In this document: piece after piece, positions 42,127 through 51,028 of the stretch | Layout of the letters: each line of letters starts with the position of its first letter | How positions within the stretch are numbered: the stretch's first letter is position 1 | NCBI RefSeq assembly: GCF_022758885.1 | Contig: NZ_JALEBH010000001.1 | Span: 1,736,001-1,800,000, forward strand | Source: Sphingobium sp. BYY-5 | Lineage (GTDB): Bacteria; Pseudomonadota; Alphaproteobacteria; Sphingomonadales; Sphingomonadaceae | Direction: 5' to 3' | DNA length: 64,000 nucleotides | Made by a program: the position numbers and the translations under genes | Notes under the pieces: model-generated | Told to the model about the DNA's origin: nothing | Database searches by the model: none | Seen by the model: only the letters and a program-made list of their open reading frames with translations

Positions 42127-42975
42127 GTGAGAACAGCCAAAACCCTGACCATCCTCCAGGCCGCGATCTTGATCGCGCTACCGGTGGGGGGAGCCATCGC
42201 CCAGACAGCAACAGGGCCAGCGGCGGGGCCGACCCCGGCCAGCAGCGCCGTCGCCACCACCGCTGCGCAACAACCTGCGGCCGACGCCGGCTATCTGCTC
42301 GGCGCGGACGATGAGGTGAAAATCGCCATCTTCGGCCAGCCGGACCTGTCCACCACCACCCGCGTCAAGGCCGACGGCACCGTCCTGCTCGCACTGATCG
42401 GCGCAGTCCGGGCGACCGGCAAGAGTTCGACGCAACTCGCGCAGGACATCGCCAACGGCTATGCCAATGGCGGCTACCTGACCAAGCCGTCGGTCAGCGT
42501 CGAAGTCAGCAATTATGTCAGCCGGTTCGTGACCGTGCTGGGCAATGTACCGCAGGCGGGCAATTATCCGCTCGACCGGTCCTATACGGTCGCGTCGATG
42601 CTGGCCAAGGCGGGCGGGTCAAGCAAGGACGGCGCCAATGCCGTCATCCTGACTCCAGCCGATGGCGGCGGGCCGGTGCGCATCTCGCTGGCCGACATGT
42701 CGGCGGGAGCCAACCGGCCACTCAAGCCAGGCGACATATTGTTCGTGCCCCCGGCCGAGAAAATCTACGTCTACGGCCAGGTGCAGCAGGCAGGCGCTTT
42801 CTCCTACGCGCCGGGACAAAGCTTCCGCCAGGCGCTGGCGCTGGCAGGTGGACCGACGTTGGCCGGTTCGACCAAGCGCATCATGGTTCGCCGGGCGGGC
42901 AAGGAAATCCAGGCCAATCTGGACGATCCGGTCCAGCCTGAAGACGTCCTCATCATCCGGGAGAAGCTGTTTTGA
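42127..42975 (+). CDS. Wza-like polysaccharide export protein
   Basis: The 282-residue protein has a signal peptide and the polysaccharide export domain (residues 55-140, beginning L-G-A-D-D-E-V-K-I), followed by two SLBB-type repeats (140-270). This is the outer-membrane export channel class of Wzy pathways. No lipobox is visible, so the outer-membrane anchor is not the usual lipid; the barrel protein next to it may help. It starts with GTG, with AGGGAG about ten bases upstream. The stop overlaps the ATPase start. Confidence 0.88.
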   Translation: MRTAKTLTILQAAILIALPVGGAIAQTATGPAAGPTPASSAVATTAAQQPAADAGYLLGADDEVKIAIFGQPDLSTTTRVKADGTVLLALIGAVRATGKSSTQLAQDIANGYANGGYLTKPSVSVEVSNYVSRFVTVLGNVPQAGNYPLDRSYTVASMLAKAGGSSKDGANAVILTPADGGGPVRISLADMSAGANRPLKPGDILFVPPAEKIYVYGQVQQAGAFSYAPGQSFRQALALAGGPTLAGSTKRIMVRRAGKEIQANLDDPVQPEDVLIIREKLF

Positions 42976-44390
42976 CCGCGATCGATCAAGGATTTTTCGA
43001 AGAGCGCCCCGGCCTGCTGAGTCGCTTCTTCTCCTCCGCCCGCGGCAATGCGCAGCGGCGCGACGACCAACCCATCCCCGACGAGGCGGCCCCGCAGCCG
43101 GACAGCCGTGCGCTGCCCGGTTTCCGCCACGATCCTTCGGGTGGGGAGGAGGTGCGCGCCCAACCGCTGTCCCTGTCGATCAGCGCCATGGCAGCGCCGA
43201 TCCGGCCGATCAGCCTGCGCCGCGACAGCATCTATGCCGCCTTCAGCACGGCCATGCCGGTGACGGACCGCCATGGCCTGGCCGGCCGCAACAGCGAGCT
43301 GGAAAAGCTGGTCGAGGCGATCGTCGTGCAGCGCAAACATGCCGTGGTGTTCGGCACGCGCGGGTCGGGCAAGACGTCGCTGGCGCGCGTGTTCGGCGAC
43401 CTGGCCGATGAAGCGGGCTGTATCGCGCTGTACGCTTCGGCGAGCGGGGAATCGGACTTCGACGCGCTGTTCCGTCCTTTCCTGACCGAATTGCCGATGA
43501 GCACGGCCGGGCGCGAGCGGTTGCAGACGATGCTGGGCGAGCGGCTGGACGTCGCGCGCCTCGCCGCGCTGCTGGTCGAGGAGGTGCGCGAACGCGCCAT
43601 CCTCATCATCGACGAATATGACCGGGTTCAGTCCGACAATGCCAAGCTGGACGTCGCGACGCTGCTCAAGCTGCTGACCGACATTCATTCGCCGGTGCAG
43701 GTGGTGCTGGTGGGCATTGCCAGCGACATTGACGGGCTGATCGCGGCCCACCCCTCCTTACGCCGCCATCTGGTGCCGCAGCGGGTGATGCCCATCCCCC
43801 GCCCCCAGTTGGAACGGCTGCTGGCAAGCTGCGCCGCCAATGCGCGCCTGACGATAGCGGGCGACGCCATGGAGGCGCTGGCGAGCGCAGCCATGGGATC
43901 ACCCTATCATGCGCGCCTGTTCGGGATGCACGCCGCCCTCATCACGGAGGCGGCGGGACGCGAGCAGGTGACGCTGGCCGACGCAGAACAGGGACTGGCC
44001 GATGCGCTGACCGGCTGGGCGGAAATGAGCGACGCCACCCATGCGCTGTTCCGTCGCATCCTGTCGGAAGCGGGCGCCAGCCGCCGCATGATCGGGCTGG
44101 CCGCCGTGGTCGGGGCGCAGATGTCGGCCATTTCCTACGAACGGCTGGTGCGCCTGGGTCATGAAGTGCTGGGCGGCGGGTCGATCAACGAAGGCCAGGC
44201 GCGCGACGCCATGGCGCGGTTGCAACCCGCGCTGGTCGCCACGCCCAATGGCGAATTGTGGATGTTCGAGGACACGCTGGCCCCGCAATTCCTGCTGTTG
44301 ATGGCCAAGCAGCCGGTGCCGGCCGCACCGTCCGAAATATCACTGGCCGAAGAAATGCGCACATTGCTGCGAGGAGTAGACGGGCTATGA
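42972..44390 (+). CDS. AAA+ ATPase of the EPS locus
   Basis: The 472-residue protein has an 80-residue disordered N-terminus, then a P-loop ATPase domain: Walker A G128-T-R-G-S-G-K134-T, Walker B L-I-I-D-E-Y-D (D214, E215), and a C-terminal winged-helix-like part. It resembles the AAA_16/Orc1-like class. Such ATPases are not part of the standard Wzx/Wzy machine, so its job here is an open question. Start TTG 42972 overlaps the upstream stop (TTGA). It is followed by the Wzz-like gene with an ATGA overlap. Confidence 0.8.
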   Translation: MTAIDQGFFEERPGLLSRFFSSARGNAQRRDDQPIPDEAAPQPDSRALPGFRHDPSGGEEVRAQPLSLSISAMAAPIRPISLRRDSIYAAFSTAMPVTDRHGLAGRNSELEKLVEAIVVQRKHAVVFGTRGSGKTSLARVFGDLADEAGCIALYASASGESDFDALFRPFLTELPMSTAGRERLQTMLGERLDVARLAALLVEEVRERAILIIDEYDRVQSDNAKLDVATLLKLLTDIHSPVQVVLVGIASDIDGLIAAHPSLRRHLVPQRVMPIPRPQLERLLASCAANARLTIAGDAMEALASAAMGSPYHARLFGMHAALITEAAGREQVTLADAEQGLADALTGWAEMSDATHALFRRILSEAGASRRMIGLAAVVGAQMSAISYERLVRLGHEVLGGGSINEGQARDAMARLQPALVATPNGELWMFEDTLAPQFLLLMAKQPVPAAPSEISLAEEMRTLLRGVDGL

Positions 44391-45745
44391 GCATGAACCC
44401 CATCGATTTGCTGGCCGCGCTCCAGGCGCGCTGGCGCATCGCCGCGATGATCGGCGGCATCCTGTTTCTGCTGGTTGCGGCCGCCGCCTTCATGCAGCCG
44501 CGCCAATATTTGGGTACGACGTCGCTGCTGCTCGACCTGTCGCAGACCGATCCGACGGATACCAATACGGCGCAGGGCGTGCGGCCGGACACGGATTCCA
44601 TCCTGGGCACCCAGACCGACATCATCCGCAGCGCCAAGGTCATGAACGCTGTCGCCAAGGAATCGGGCTTCGTCGACGCCCTGCCTGCCGAACTGCCCGC
44701 CGACGCCAGGCTGCAACAGGCCGCCACGCAGGTGAGCAAGAACATGATCGTCACCACAGGGCGTCAGAGCAATGTGTTGCAGATACAGTATCTGGACCCC
44801 GATCCACAGGTCGCGGCCAAGGTCGCCAATCTGATCGCCAGGACCTACATGCGCGAACAGGTGGAATTGCGGGCGTCCCCGGCGCGCGGATCAGCCAAAT
44901 GGTTCGACGAGCAGACGGAGGAAGTGCGCCACCGGTACGAGCTGGCGCAGAAGAAGCTGTCCGACTTCCAGCGGGCGCATGACATCATCGGCATCAACCG
45001 CATGGACCTTGAAGCCGAGAAGATGAAGAACATGTCCTATCAGTTGACCCAGGCGCAGGCGGAAGCCGCCGCCGCCCGGTCGAAAGCCGGCGCGGGCAGC
45101 GTGTCCGACATCGAAGGATCGCTGATCGTCCAGAATTTGCAGGAGCAAGTCGCGGAACAGTCGGCCAAGGTGTCCGAACTGCAAAAGACGCTTGGTCCCA
45201 ACCACCCGACCATGGCGGCGGCCGATGCCCAGCTATCCGAGCTTCAGTCGAAGCTGGCGGCGGCGCGAGCCAGCCAGGCCGGCGCGGTCAGCGCCAACAG
45301 CGTGGCGGCCAACCGGCGTGAGGGCGACCTCAAATCCAACATGGCGGGCCAGGAAGATCGCATGATCCGCATGTCGGGCGTGCAGGACCAGTTGATGGTG
45401 CTTCAGCGCGACGTGGATGCCGCGCGACAGACCTATGACACGGTGCGCCAGCGCTTCAACGAAGCGGTGCTCAAGAGCCAGATCTCCCAGCCCAACGCCA
45501 GCCCGCTGGACGAGGCGACCGTGCCCCTGCTGCCCGCCAAGCCGAATATCATGCTGTGGCTGGTGGCGGGCATGGCGCTGGGCCTGGTCGGCGGCGTGGC
45601 CGCGGTGATCCTGATGGAGATCGTCCATCCCCGTGTCCGTTCCGCCGCCGGCGTCGCCCGTGCCACCGAAGTCGATGTCATCACCGAACTCAAGCCCATC
45701 CCGGTTCGGGCCGGCTGGTTCTTCAAGCAGAAAGAGGCCGCATGA
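44387..45745 (+). CDS. Wzz/GumC-like chain-length determinant
   Basis: The 452-residue protein has a membrane helix at about 17-37, a large periplasmic part with coiled coil (about 175-265) and a second helix at about 393-416, preceded by the Pro-rich A-T-V-P-L-L-P-A-K-P segment of Wzz proteins. It would set polymer length and link the inner-membrane polymerase to export. ATG 44387 lies in an ATGA overlap; an ATG two codons later is possible. The kinase-like protein follows and may be its cytoplasmic partner. Confidence 0.9.
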   Translation: MSMNPIDLLAALQARWRIAAMIGGILFLLVAAAAFMQPRQYLGTTSLLLDLSQTDPTDTNTAQGVRPDTDSILGTQTDIIRSAKVMNAVAKESGFVDALPAELPADARLQQAATQVSKNMIVTTGRQSNVLQIQYLDPDPQVAAKVANLIARTYMREQVELRASPARGSAKWFDEQTEEVRHRYELAQKKLSDFQRAHDIIGINRMDLEAEKMKNMSYQLTQAQAEAAAARSKAGAGSVSDIEGSLIVQNLQEQVAEQSAKVSELQKTLGPNHPTMAAADAQLSELQSKLAAARASQAGAVSANSVAANRREGDLKSNMAGQEDRMIRMSGVQDQLMVLQRDVDAARQTYDTVRQRFNEAVLKSQISQPNASPLDEATVPLLPAKPNIMLWLVAGMALGLVGGVAAVILMEIVHPRVRSAAGVARATEVDVITELKPIPVRAGWFFKQKEAA

Positions 45746-46647
45746 GACTGCGTTCCACGGCGGGTGCCCCGCCGCAGTTGACCCCTGGCGGCGTCGCCGC
45801 CTCTCGCCCCCGCACCCGCGACAGCAAGGGCTTTGCCCGGCTCGCGGTGGAGCATGGCTTCCTGGCCGAAGCCGATGTCGCGCGGATCGAGGCCCATGCC
45901 CGCACCGAAGGCCTAGCGCTGCATGACGCGGCCGTCGACCTGGGGCTGCTGGACAGTGAAGACGCCGCCATGCTGGCCGCGCTGCAGGGCGGTTTCGCCC
46001 TGCTACCGGTAGGCGATCCGCGCATCGACCCGCTGGTCGCCGCCGCATTCGACCCGGCCGATCCCTATGCGGTCAAGATCCGCACCATCCGATCCAAGAT
46101 GCGGGCCATCGCCAGAAATGGCGATCCGGCCGCGCTCAAGCTGGCCGTGCTGTCGATTGAGGCAGGCGACGAAGGCGCGATCATGGCCGCCAACCTTGCC
46201 GTCGTCATGGCGCAGATGGACGGGCCGACCATGGCGGTCGATGTCGACATGGACCGCCCCTCGCTCGACCGGCTGTTCCGCGTCGCCAACAAGGCGGGCC
46301 TGGCCGAACAACTCATCGGCAGCGCCGCGCTGCTGCCCGCCGCCAAGACCCCGGTCGAAGGGCTGTGGCTGATGACCGCAGGCCGCGCATCGGGCAGCGC
46401 ATCCAGCCTGGTGACGCGCGGGCCGCTGGCTGAAACCGCCAGTGGCTGGGGCCTCAAGGACATGACGATGCTTTTCTACCTGGCCCAGCGCAAGGGCGAG
46501 CAGACGCCCTATGGCAGCATCCTCTCCGGCTTCGACGCGGTGACTTTGATCGTGCGGCGCGGGGACACCGCCATCGCCGACATGCGCCGCGTCATCGACG
46601 ATCTCGACCGCCATAGCGTGCCTATCGCCGGGACGGTGATCGCATGA
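45742..46647 (+). CDS. ParA/BY-kinase-like EPS protein with degenerate Walker A
   Basis: The 301-residue protein aligns with CpsD/Wzc-type kinases, but the P-loop is A-G-D-E-G-A-I-M (about residues 141-148) in place of G-E-G-K-S-T, so the lysine is missing; the Walker A' V-D-V-D-M-D-R-P (167-173) is kept. There is no Tyr cluster at the C-terminus. The N-terminus (about 32-90) resembles the GspE/MshE N-terminal domain, which in some members binds c-di-GMP. It may be a non-enzymatic partner of the Wzz-like protein. Overlaps both neighbours by 4 bp. Confidence 0.72.
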   Translation: MRLRSTAGAPPQLTPGGVAASRPRTRDSKGFARLAVEHGFLAEADVARIEAHARTEGLALHDAAVDLGLLDSEDAAMLAALQGGFALLPVGDPRIDPLVAAAFDPADPYAVKIRTIRSKMRAIARNGDPAALKLAVLSIEAGDEGAIMAANLAVVMAQMDGPTMAVDVDMDRPSLDRLFRVANKAGLAEQLIGSAALLPAAKTPVEGLWLMTAGRASGSASSLVTRGPLAETASGWGLKDMTMLFYLAQRKGEQTPYGSILSGFDAVTLIVRRGDTAIADMRRVIDDLDRHSVPIAGTVIA

Positions 46648-47450
46648 ACGACCTGACTGTTGGCAATCCGCTGCCCTGGCCCGAAGGGGCGCGGCCGGAA
46701 CCCTTCGTCGCGCATGTGGGCGGCATCCCTGTTTCGACCCTGTCGCTCCAGGGCCTGATCGACAAGATGGTGCTGGAAGCGCCGCTGCGCCGGTCGCTCG
46801 ACCAGCCTGCCTGGCTGGTGTTCGACTGCAACGGCCAGGGCCTGTCGATGAATGCCAGCGACCCGGCCTTCCGCGCCGACCTGGCGCAGGCGGACCTGAT
46901 CCATGCCGACGGACAGGTCGTGGTGGCAGCATCGCGCTGGCTCAAGGGGCCGGTGATCGCCGACCGGTCGAGCACCACCGACATGTTCATCGACAGTCTG
47001 AAACCGGCGGCAGCTTCGGGCGCCCGCTATTATCTGCTGGGCGGCACGGAGGCGGTGAACGCCGAATGCGCGCAGCGGATCACCGCCATGGCGCCGGGGC
47101 TGCAACTGGCCGGGCGGCGCAACGGTTATTGGACGACCCAGGACGAGGATGCGGTGATCGACGCGATCAACGCGGCCGCGCCGGATGTGCTGTGGGTCGG
47201 CACCGGCAAGCCGCGCGAGCAGGCCTTCTGCGTGCGCAATCGCCACCGCATCAAGGCGGGGTGGATCGTCACTTGCGGCGGGCTGTTCAACTATGTGACC
47301 GGCGATTATCCGCGCGCGCCGATGTGGATGCAGAAATCCGGGCTGGAATGGCTGCACCGCATGGTGACACGCCCGCGCCAGCTTGCCTGGCGCTACCTCA
47401 CCACCAATCCCCATGCGCTCTGGCTGATCTGGAAACATCGCCATGGCTGA
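46644..47450 (+). CDS. WecG/TagA/CpsF family glycosyltransferase
   Basis: The 268-residue protein is a GT26-type transferase, used in other systems to add N-acetylmannosaminuronic acid, ManNAc or similar sugars to a lipid-linked acceptor. Visible family segments are the central L-L-G-G-T-E, W-V-G-T-G-K-P-R-E-Q and the C-terminal G-G-L-F-N-Y-V-T-G segment. It overlaps the flippase gene by 8 bp. It may add the second sugar of the repeat unit. Confidence 0.88.
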   Translation: MNDLTVGNPLPWPEGARPEPFVAHVGGIPVSTLSLQGLIDKMVLEAPLRRSLDQPAWLVFDCNGQGLSMNASDPAFRADLAQADLIHADGQVVVAASRWLKGPVIADRSSTTDMFIDSLKPAAASGARYYLLGGTEAVNAECAQRITAMAPGLQLAGRRNGYWTTQDEDAVIDAINAAAPDVLWVGTGKPREQAFCVRNRHRIKAGWIVTCGGLFNYVTGDYPRAPMWMQKSGLEWLHRMVTRPRQLAWRYLTTNPHALWLIWKHRHG

Positions 47451-48738
47451 AGCCCAGATCGCTGAAGATCGCCCGGCGGCGGGCCGGATCCAGCGTCTGG
47501 GCAGCGTGCTCGGCCGCTTCGGTCTGGCCAGCCTGTCGTCAGCGATCGTGTCGGTCAGTCATCTGGCCGTCCAGCTTTTCTCCATTCACCATCTGGGGAC
47601 AACGGCGATCGGTACGCTGGCGTTCCTGCTGGTCATCATCCAGTTCGGTTACAGCCTGTCCAACGCGCTGGTGTCCACGCCCTATACGATCGCCGTCAAC
47701 CAGGGCGAGGATGCGGATGCGCGCCGCTTCGACTTCTTCTTTCCGGTCAATCTGCTGCTGGCGGCGAGCCAGGGGCTGATCTGCGCCGCCATCGCCTGGG
47801 CCACCGCCTCTCCCCTTGCAGCCTTGCTGTTCGGGCTGGCGGGCACATTTTCGCTGATCCGCTGGTTCGGCCGGTCCAACGCCTATGCCCATCACGCGCC
47901 GATGCGCGCGGCGCGATCCGATCTTGCCTATGCTGGAACGATCATCATCGGGCTGATCGTCGCGATGCGCACCGGGGCCAGCCTGCCAGCCATCGGCGCG
48001 ATGCTGGTGGCGGCCAGCCTGATCGGGATGCTGCCCTTCGGCCTTGCCTTCCTGCGCCGCCATGGCGCGATGAGTCCGGGCCGCGCGCTCAGCGCCTATC
48101 GCCCGGTATGGCGCGAACAATCCGCCTGGACGCTGGTGGGCGTGCTGTCGACCGAGGCGACCTCCAATTCGCACAGTTATATCGTGACGTTGCTCGCCGG
48201 CCCGACCGCCTTCGCTCCGATCGCGGTGGGTATGTTGTTCTTCCGCCCGGTCAATGTCTGCATCACCGCACTGACCCAGTTGGAACGGCCGCGCATGACC
48301 CGCGCCGTAGCGCGCGGCGATCATGACGCGGCGATCAAGTCCGAACGCATGTTCCTGGCCGCGCTGATCCTGCTCTGGCTGGGCACCTGCGTTGTGGCGG
48401 CGATCGTTCTGGAAGTCTTTCCCGGCCTGATCCTCAAGCCCACGCTCGACCATCGCGCTGTCATCATCGCGGTAGCATTGTGCGCCCTGCTCTCGCTGGT
48501 CCAATGCGTGCAGACGCCGATGAGCGTGATGACGCAGGCGCGCCGCGCCTTCCGCCCGCTGGCCGCGCAGAGCCTGCGCAGTTGCGGCGTCGGCGTCGTC
48601 GCGGTGACGCTGCTGATCGTTCTGGGCGCCGATCCGGTGCTGTCGATCGGCGGCGTGGTGCTTTCACAGCTTGTGATGATGCTCGGCATCTGGCGGCTCG
48701 ACCGCCAGTGGCGCCGGACCCAGCGGGTGGAGGGCTGA
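47443..48738 (+). CDS. Wzx-like polysaccharide flippase
   Basis: The 431-residue protein has about 12 to 14 membrane helices and looks like Wzx/MATE-type flippases. It would move the lipid-linked repeat unit to the periplasmic side. It overlaps the GT26 gene by 8 bp and is followed by the polymerase gene after 3 bp. Confidence 0.83.
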   Translation: MAEAQIAEDRPAAGRIQRLGSVLGRFGLASLSSAIVSVSHLAVQLFSIHHLGTTAIGTLAFLLVIIQFGYSLSNALVSTPYTIAVNQGEDADARRFDFFFPVNLLLAASQGLICAAIAWATASPLAALLFGLAGTFSLIRWFGRSNAYAHHAPMRAARSDLAYAGTIIIGLIVAMRTGASLPAIGAMLVAASLIGMLPFGLAFLRRHGAMSPGRALSAYRPVWREQSAWTLVGVLSTEATSNSHSYIVTLLAGPTAFAPIAVGMLFFRPVNVCITALTQLERPRMTRAVARGDHDAAIKSERMFLAALILLWLGTCVVAAIVLEVFPGLILKPTLDHRAVIIAVALCALLSLVQCVQTPMSVMTQARRAFRPLAAQSLRSCGVGVVAVTLLIVLGADPVLSIGGVVLSQLVMMLGIWRLDRQWRRTQRVEG

Positions 48739-48741
48739 TCC

Positions 48742-50106
48742 ATGGCCACAAGCTGGCACCGCATCGGCTACGCGCCCGCCGCCACATCAACGGACAATGG
48801 AAGCGAACGCCTGGTCTGGGTCGCGCAGATCTTCTACTTCATCTTCCTGATGCTGGTCTTCATCGGCCAGCAACCCTTCGCCACGCGCACGCAGGACGAA
48901 CTGGTGGCGATGGCGCAGGACAGCGACGGCTCGGACATCTTCAAGCAAGCGCTGTTCATCGGCTTCGCGCTACTGCTGACGGCGGTGCAGATCCTGCGCA
49001 AACAACCGCTGCGGTATAAATTCAGCTTCTGGCCACTGGCCGTCATGCTGGTCTGGTTCTTCATCACCTGCGCCTGGGGCGTCGATCCCTTCGTATCGTT
49101 CAAGCGGGCGATGCAGCAGTTGATCGTGATCTACATCACCTTCTGCGCCCTGTCCCTGATCGGGCCGCAGCGACTGTTCGACGCGCTGCGGGCGGCGCTG
49201 ATCACATCGCTGCTCATCTGCTGGATTTCGTTGCCGTTGACGTCGGCCGCCGTCCACCCCCCGACCGAAAGCGACAAGGCGCTGATCGGCGCGTGGCGCG
49301 GCTTTTTCTTCCACAAGAATATCGCGGGCGCCGTCATGGCGCTGACCTTCATCGTCTGCGGCAATGCGTGGATCGACCGGCGGAAATATTATTATGCGCT
49401 CTTTGCCGTCATGGCCTTCGTCTTCGTGATCGGGACGAAGAGCAAAACGTCGCTGGCATTGTGCGTGGGCATGTTGGCGATCAGCAACGTCTATCGCGCG
49501 CTCAGCGGCAATACGCAGAAGCGCGCTATCCTGCTGCTGATGCTGGCCTTCGGCATGGTCGGCTTCCTGGGGCTGTACGTCGCCTATCAGCCGACGATCG
49601 AGCGGCTGTTCGCCGATCCCACCGCCTTTACCGGGCGCGTGTCGATCTGGCGCGTGGTGTTCGACTATCTGGCCGATCACCCGTTCCTGGGCGCCGGTTT
49701 CGGCGGCTTCTGGCAGGTCGGCGCCCAATCGCCCGCGCATGATTATCTGAACCAGGCATTCCAGATGCTGACTGCCCATTCGCATAATGGCTATCTGGAA
49801 ATCTGGGTCACGACCGGGCCGCTCGGCCTCATCATGCTGCTGATAAGCTTCCTTGCCCTGCCGGCCTACTGGTTCCTGACGGGGTCCACCCGCGAGAACC
49901 AGCATCTGATGGTGCCGGCCTTCGCCATATGGGTTTTCGTCATGTACCAGAATCTGCTGGAAACCTCCTTCTTCGACAAGGATCGCCAGGTCTGGGTGAT
50001 CTTCCTCGCGGCTGTCGCGACCGCGCACGCCACCTTCAAGGCGCGGCCCCAGACCGCCTGGAACCGGCGTTATCTCTCACGCAATGAGGAGGCCACCCAT
50101 GGATAA
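48742..50106 (+). CDS. Wzy-like O-antigen polymerase/ligase family protein
   Basis: The 454-residue protein has 11 or so membrane helices and the large periplasmic loop of Wzy/WaaL, with D-H-P-F-L-G-A-G-F-G-G-F-W near residue 315. In this operon it is most likely the polymerase. Overlaps the next GT2 by 8 bp. No separate ligase gene is seen in the locus. Confidence 0.85.
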   Translation: MATSWHRIGYAPAATSTDNGSERLVWVAQIFYFIFLMLVFIGQQPFATRTQDELVAMAQDSDGSDIFKQALFIGFALLLTAVQILRKQPLRYKFSFWPLAVMLVWFFITCAWGVDPFVSFKRAMQQLIVIYITFCALSLIGPQRLFDALRAALITSLLICWISLPLTSAAVHPPTESDKALIGAWRGFFFHKNIAGAVMALTFIVCGNAWIDRRKYYYALFAVMAFVFVIGTKSKTSLALCVGMLAISNVYRALSGNTQKRAILLLMLAFGMVGFLGLYVAYQPTIERLFADPTAFTGRVSIWRVVFDYLADHPFLGAGFGGFWQVGAQSPAHDYLNQAFQMLTAHSHNGYLEIWVTTGPLGLIMLLISFLALPAYWFLTGSTRENQHLMVPAFAIWVFVMYQNLLETSFFDKDRQVWVIFLAAVATAHATFKARPQTAWNRRYLSRNEEATHG

Positions 50107-51028
50107 AATCCTCATCGGCATCGCGACCTGCAACCGGCCCCAGGGATTGCTGCGCACGCTCGAATCCATCGCACGGCAGGACAGCAGGCTCCAATTGGAG
50201 ATACTGATCGCGGACAATGACGCCTCCCGCCAGGAAGGCATGGCCGTGGTCGAACGGGTCGCGACTCAGGGCTATCGCTGGCCGATCCGCGCCATATTGG
50301 TCGAGGAACGCGGCATACCGCGCGTCCGCAACGCGCTGGTCGCGCAGGCCCTTGGCGATCCGGCCGTGACGCATCTTGCCATGCTGGACGATGACGAGGC
50401 GGCCTCCCCCCGCTGGATCGAGGCGATGGTCGCCACCGCCCGGCAATGGAATGCCGATGTGGTCGGCGGCGCGGTGCTGCGGGAAATGGACGCGCCCGTC
50501 CCCGCCTGGGCCGCACCCCATCCCCTGCTCCAGCCCAAGAAGCGCGGCCAGTCCGGACCGGTCGAACTGGTCGACAGCACCGCCAATGTCCTGATCGCCG
50601 CCCCGGCGCTACGTGCCATGGGGGCCGCCCCCTTCGACGAGCGCATGGCGCTGACCGGTGGGTCGGACAAGCAGCTTTTTTCCCGGATGCAACGGGCCGG
50701 CCACCGTTTCGCCTGGTCGGAGGAGGCGGTCGTCACCGAGCTGATCCCCGCCAGCCGGGTGACGGCGAAATGGCTGCTGATGCGCGGCTATCGTATCGGC
50801 ATGACCGACATGATGGTCGAACGCTTTCACAAAGGGCGGGTGCGCGCGCTGCTGGGCGAAACGCCACGCATCCTGGGCGGCGCGGCCTCCGGCGCGCTGG
50901 GCGCTGTGCTCACGCTCGACCGGGGCAAACGGGTTCAACGGCTTGGCCGTCTCTATCGCGCGGCCGGCAAGATCGCCGGCCTCGCTGGCTTTCATTATGA
51001 GGAATATCGAAAGGTGCATGGCGCATGA
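50099..51028 (+). CDS. GT2 glycosyltransferase, pair A member 1
   Basis: The 309-residue GT-A fold transferase has the start I-G-I-A-T-C-N-R-P and the acidic metal motif L-D-D-D-E. It is a paralogue of the protein at 55173: both share the A-D-N-D-x-x-R-Q-E-G, V-R-N-A, A-L-G-D-P-A and D-D-D-E blocks. ATG 50099 overlaps the Wzy end. It is followed in ATGA overlap by the next GT2. Sugar and linkage unknown. Confidence 0.85.
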   Translation: MDKILIGIATCNRPQGLLRTLESIARQDSRLQLEILIADNDASRQEGMAVVERVATQGYRWPIRAILVEERGIPRVRNALVAQALGDPAVTHLAMLDDDEAASPRWIEAMVATARQWNADVVGGAVLREMDAPVPAWAAPHPLLQPKKRGQSGPVELVDSTANVLIAAPALRAMGAAPFDERMALTGGSDKQLFSRMQRAGHRFAWSEEAVVTELIPASRVTAKWLLMRGYRIGMTDMMVERFHKGRVRALLGETPRILGGAASGALGAVLTLDRGKRVQRLGRLYRAAGKIAGLAGFHYEEYRKVHGA

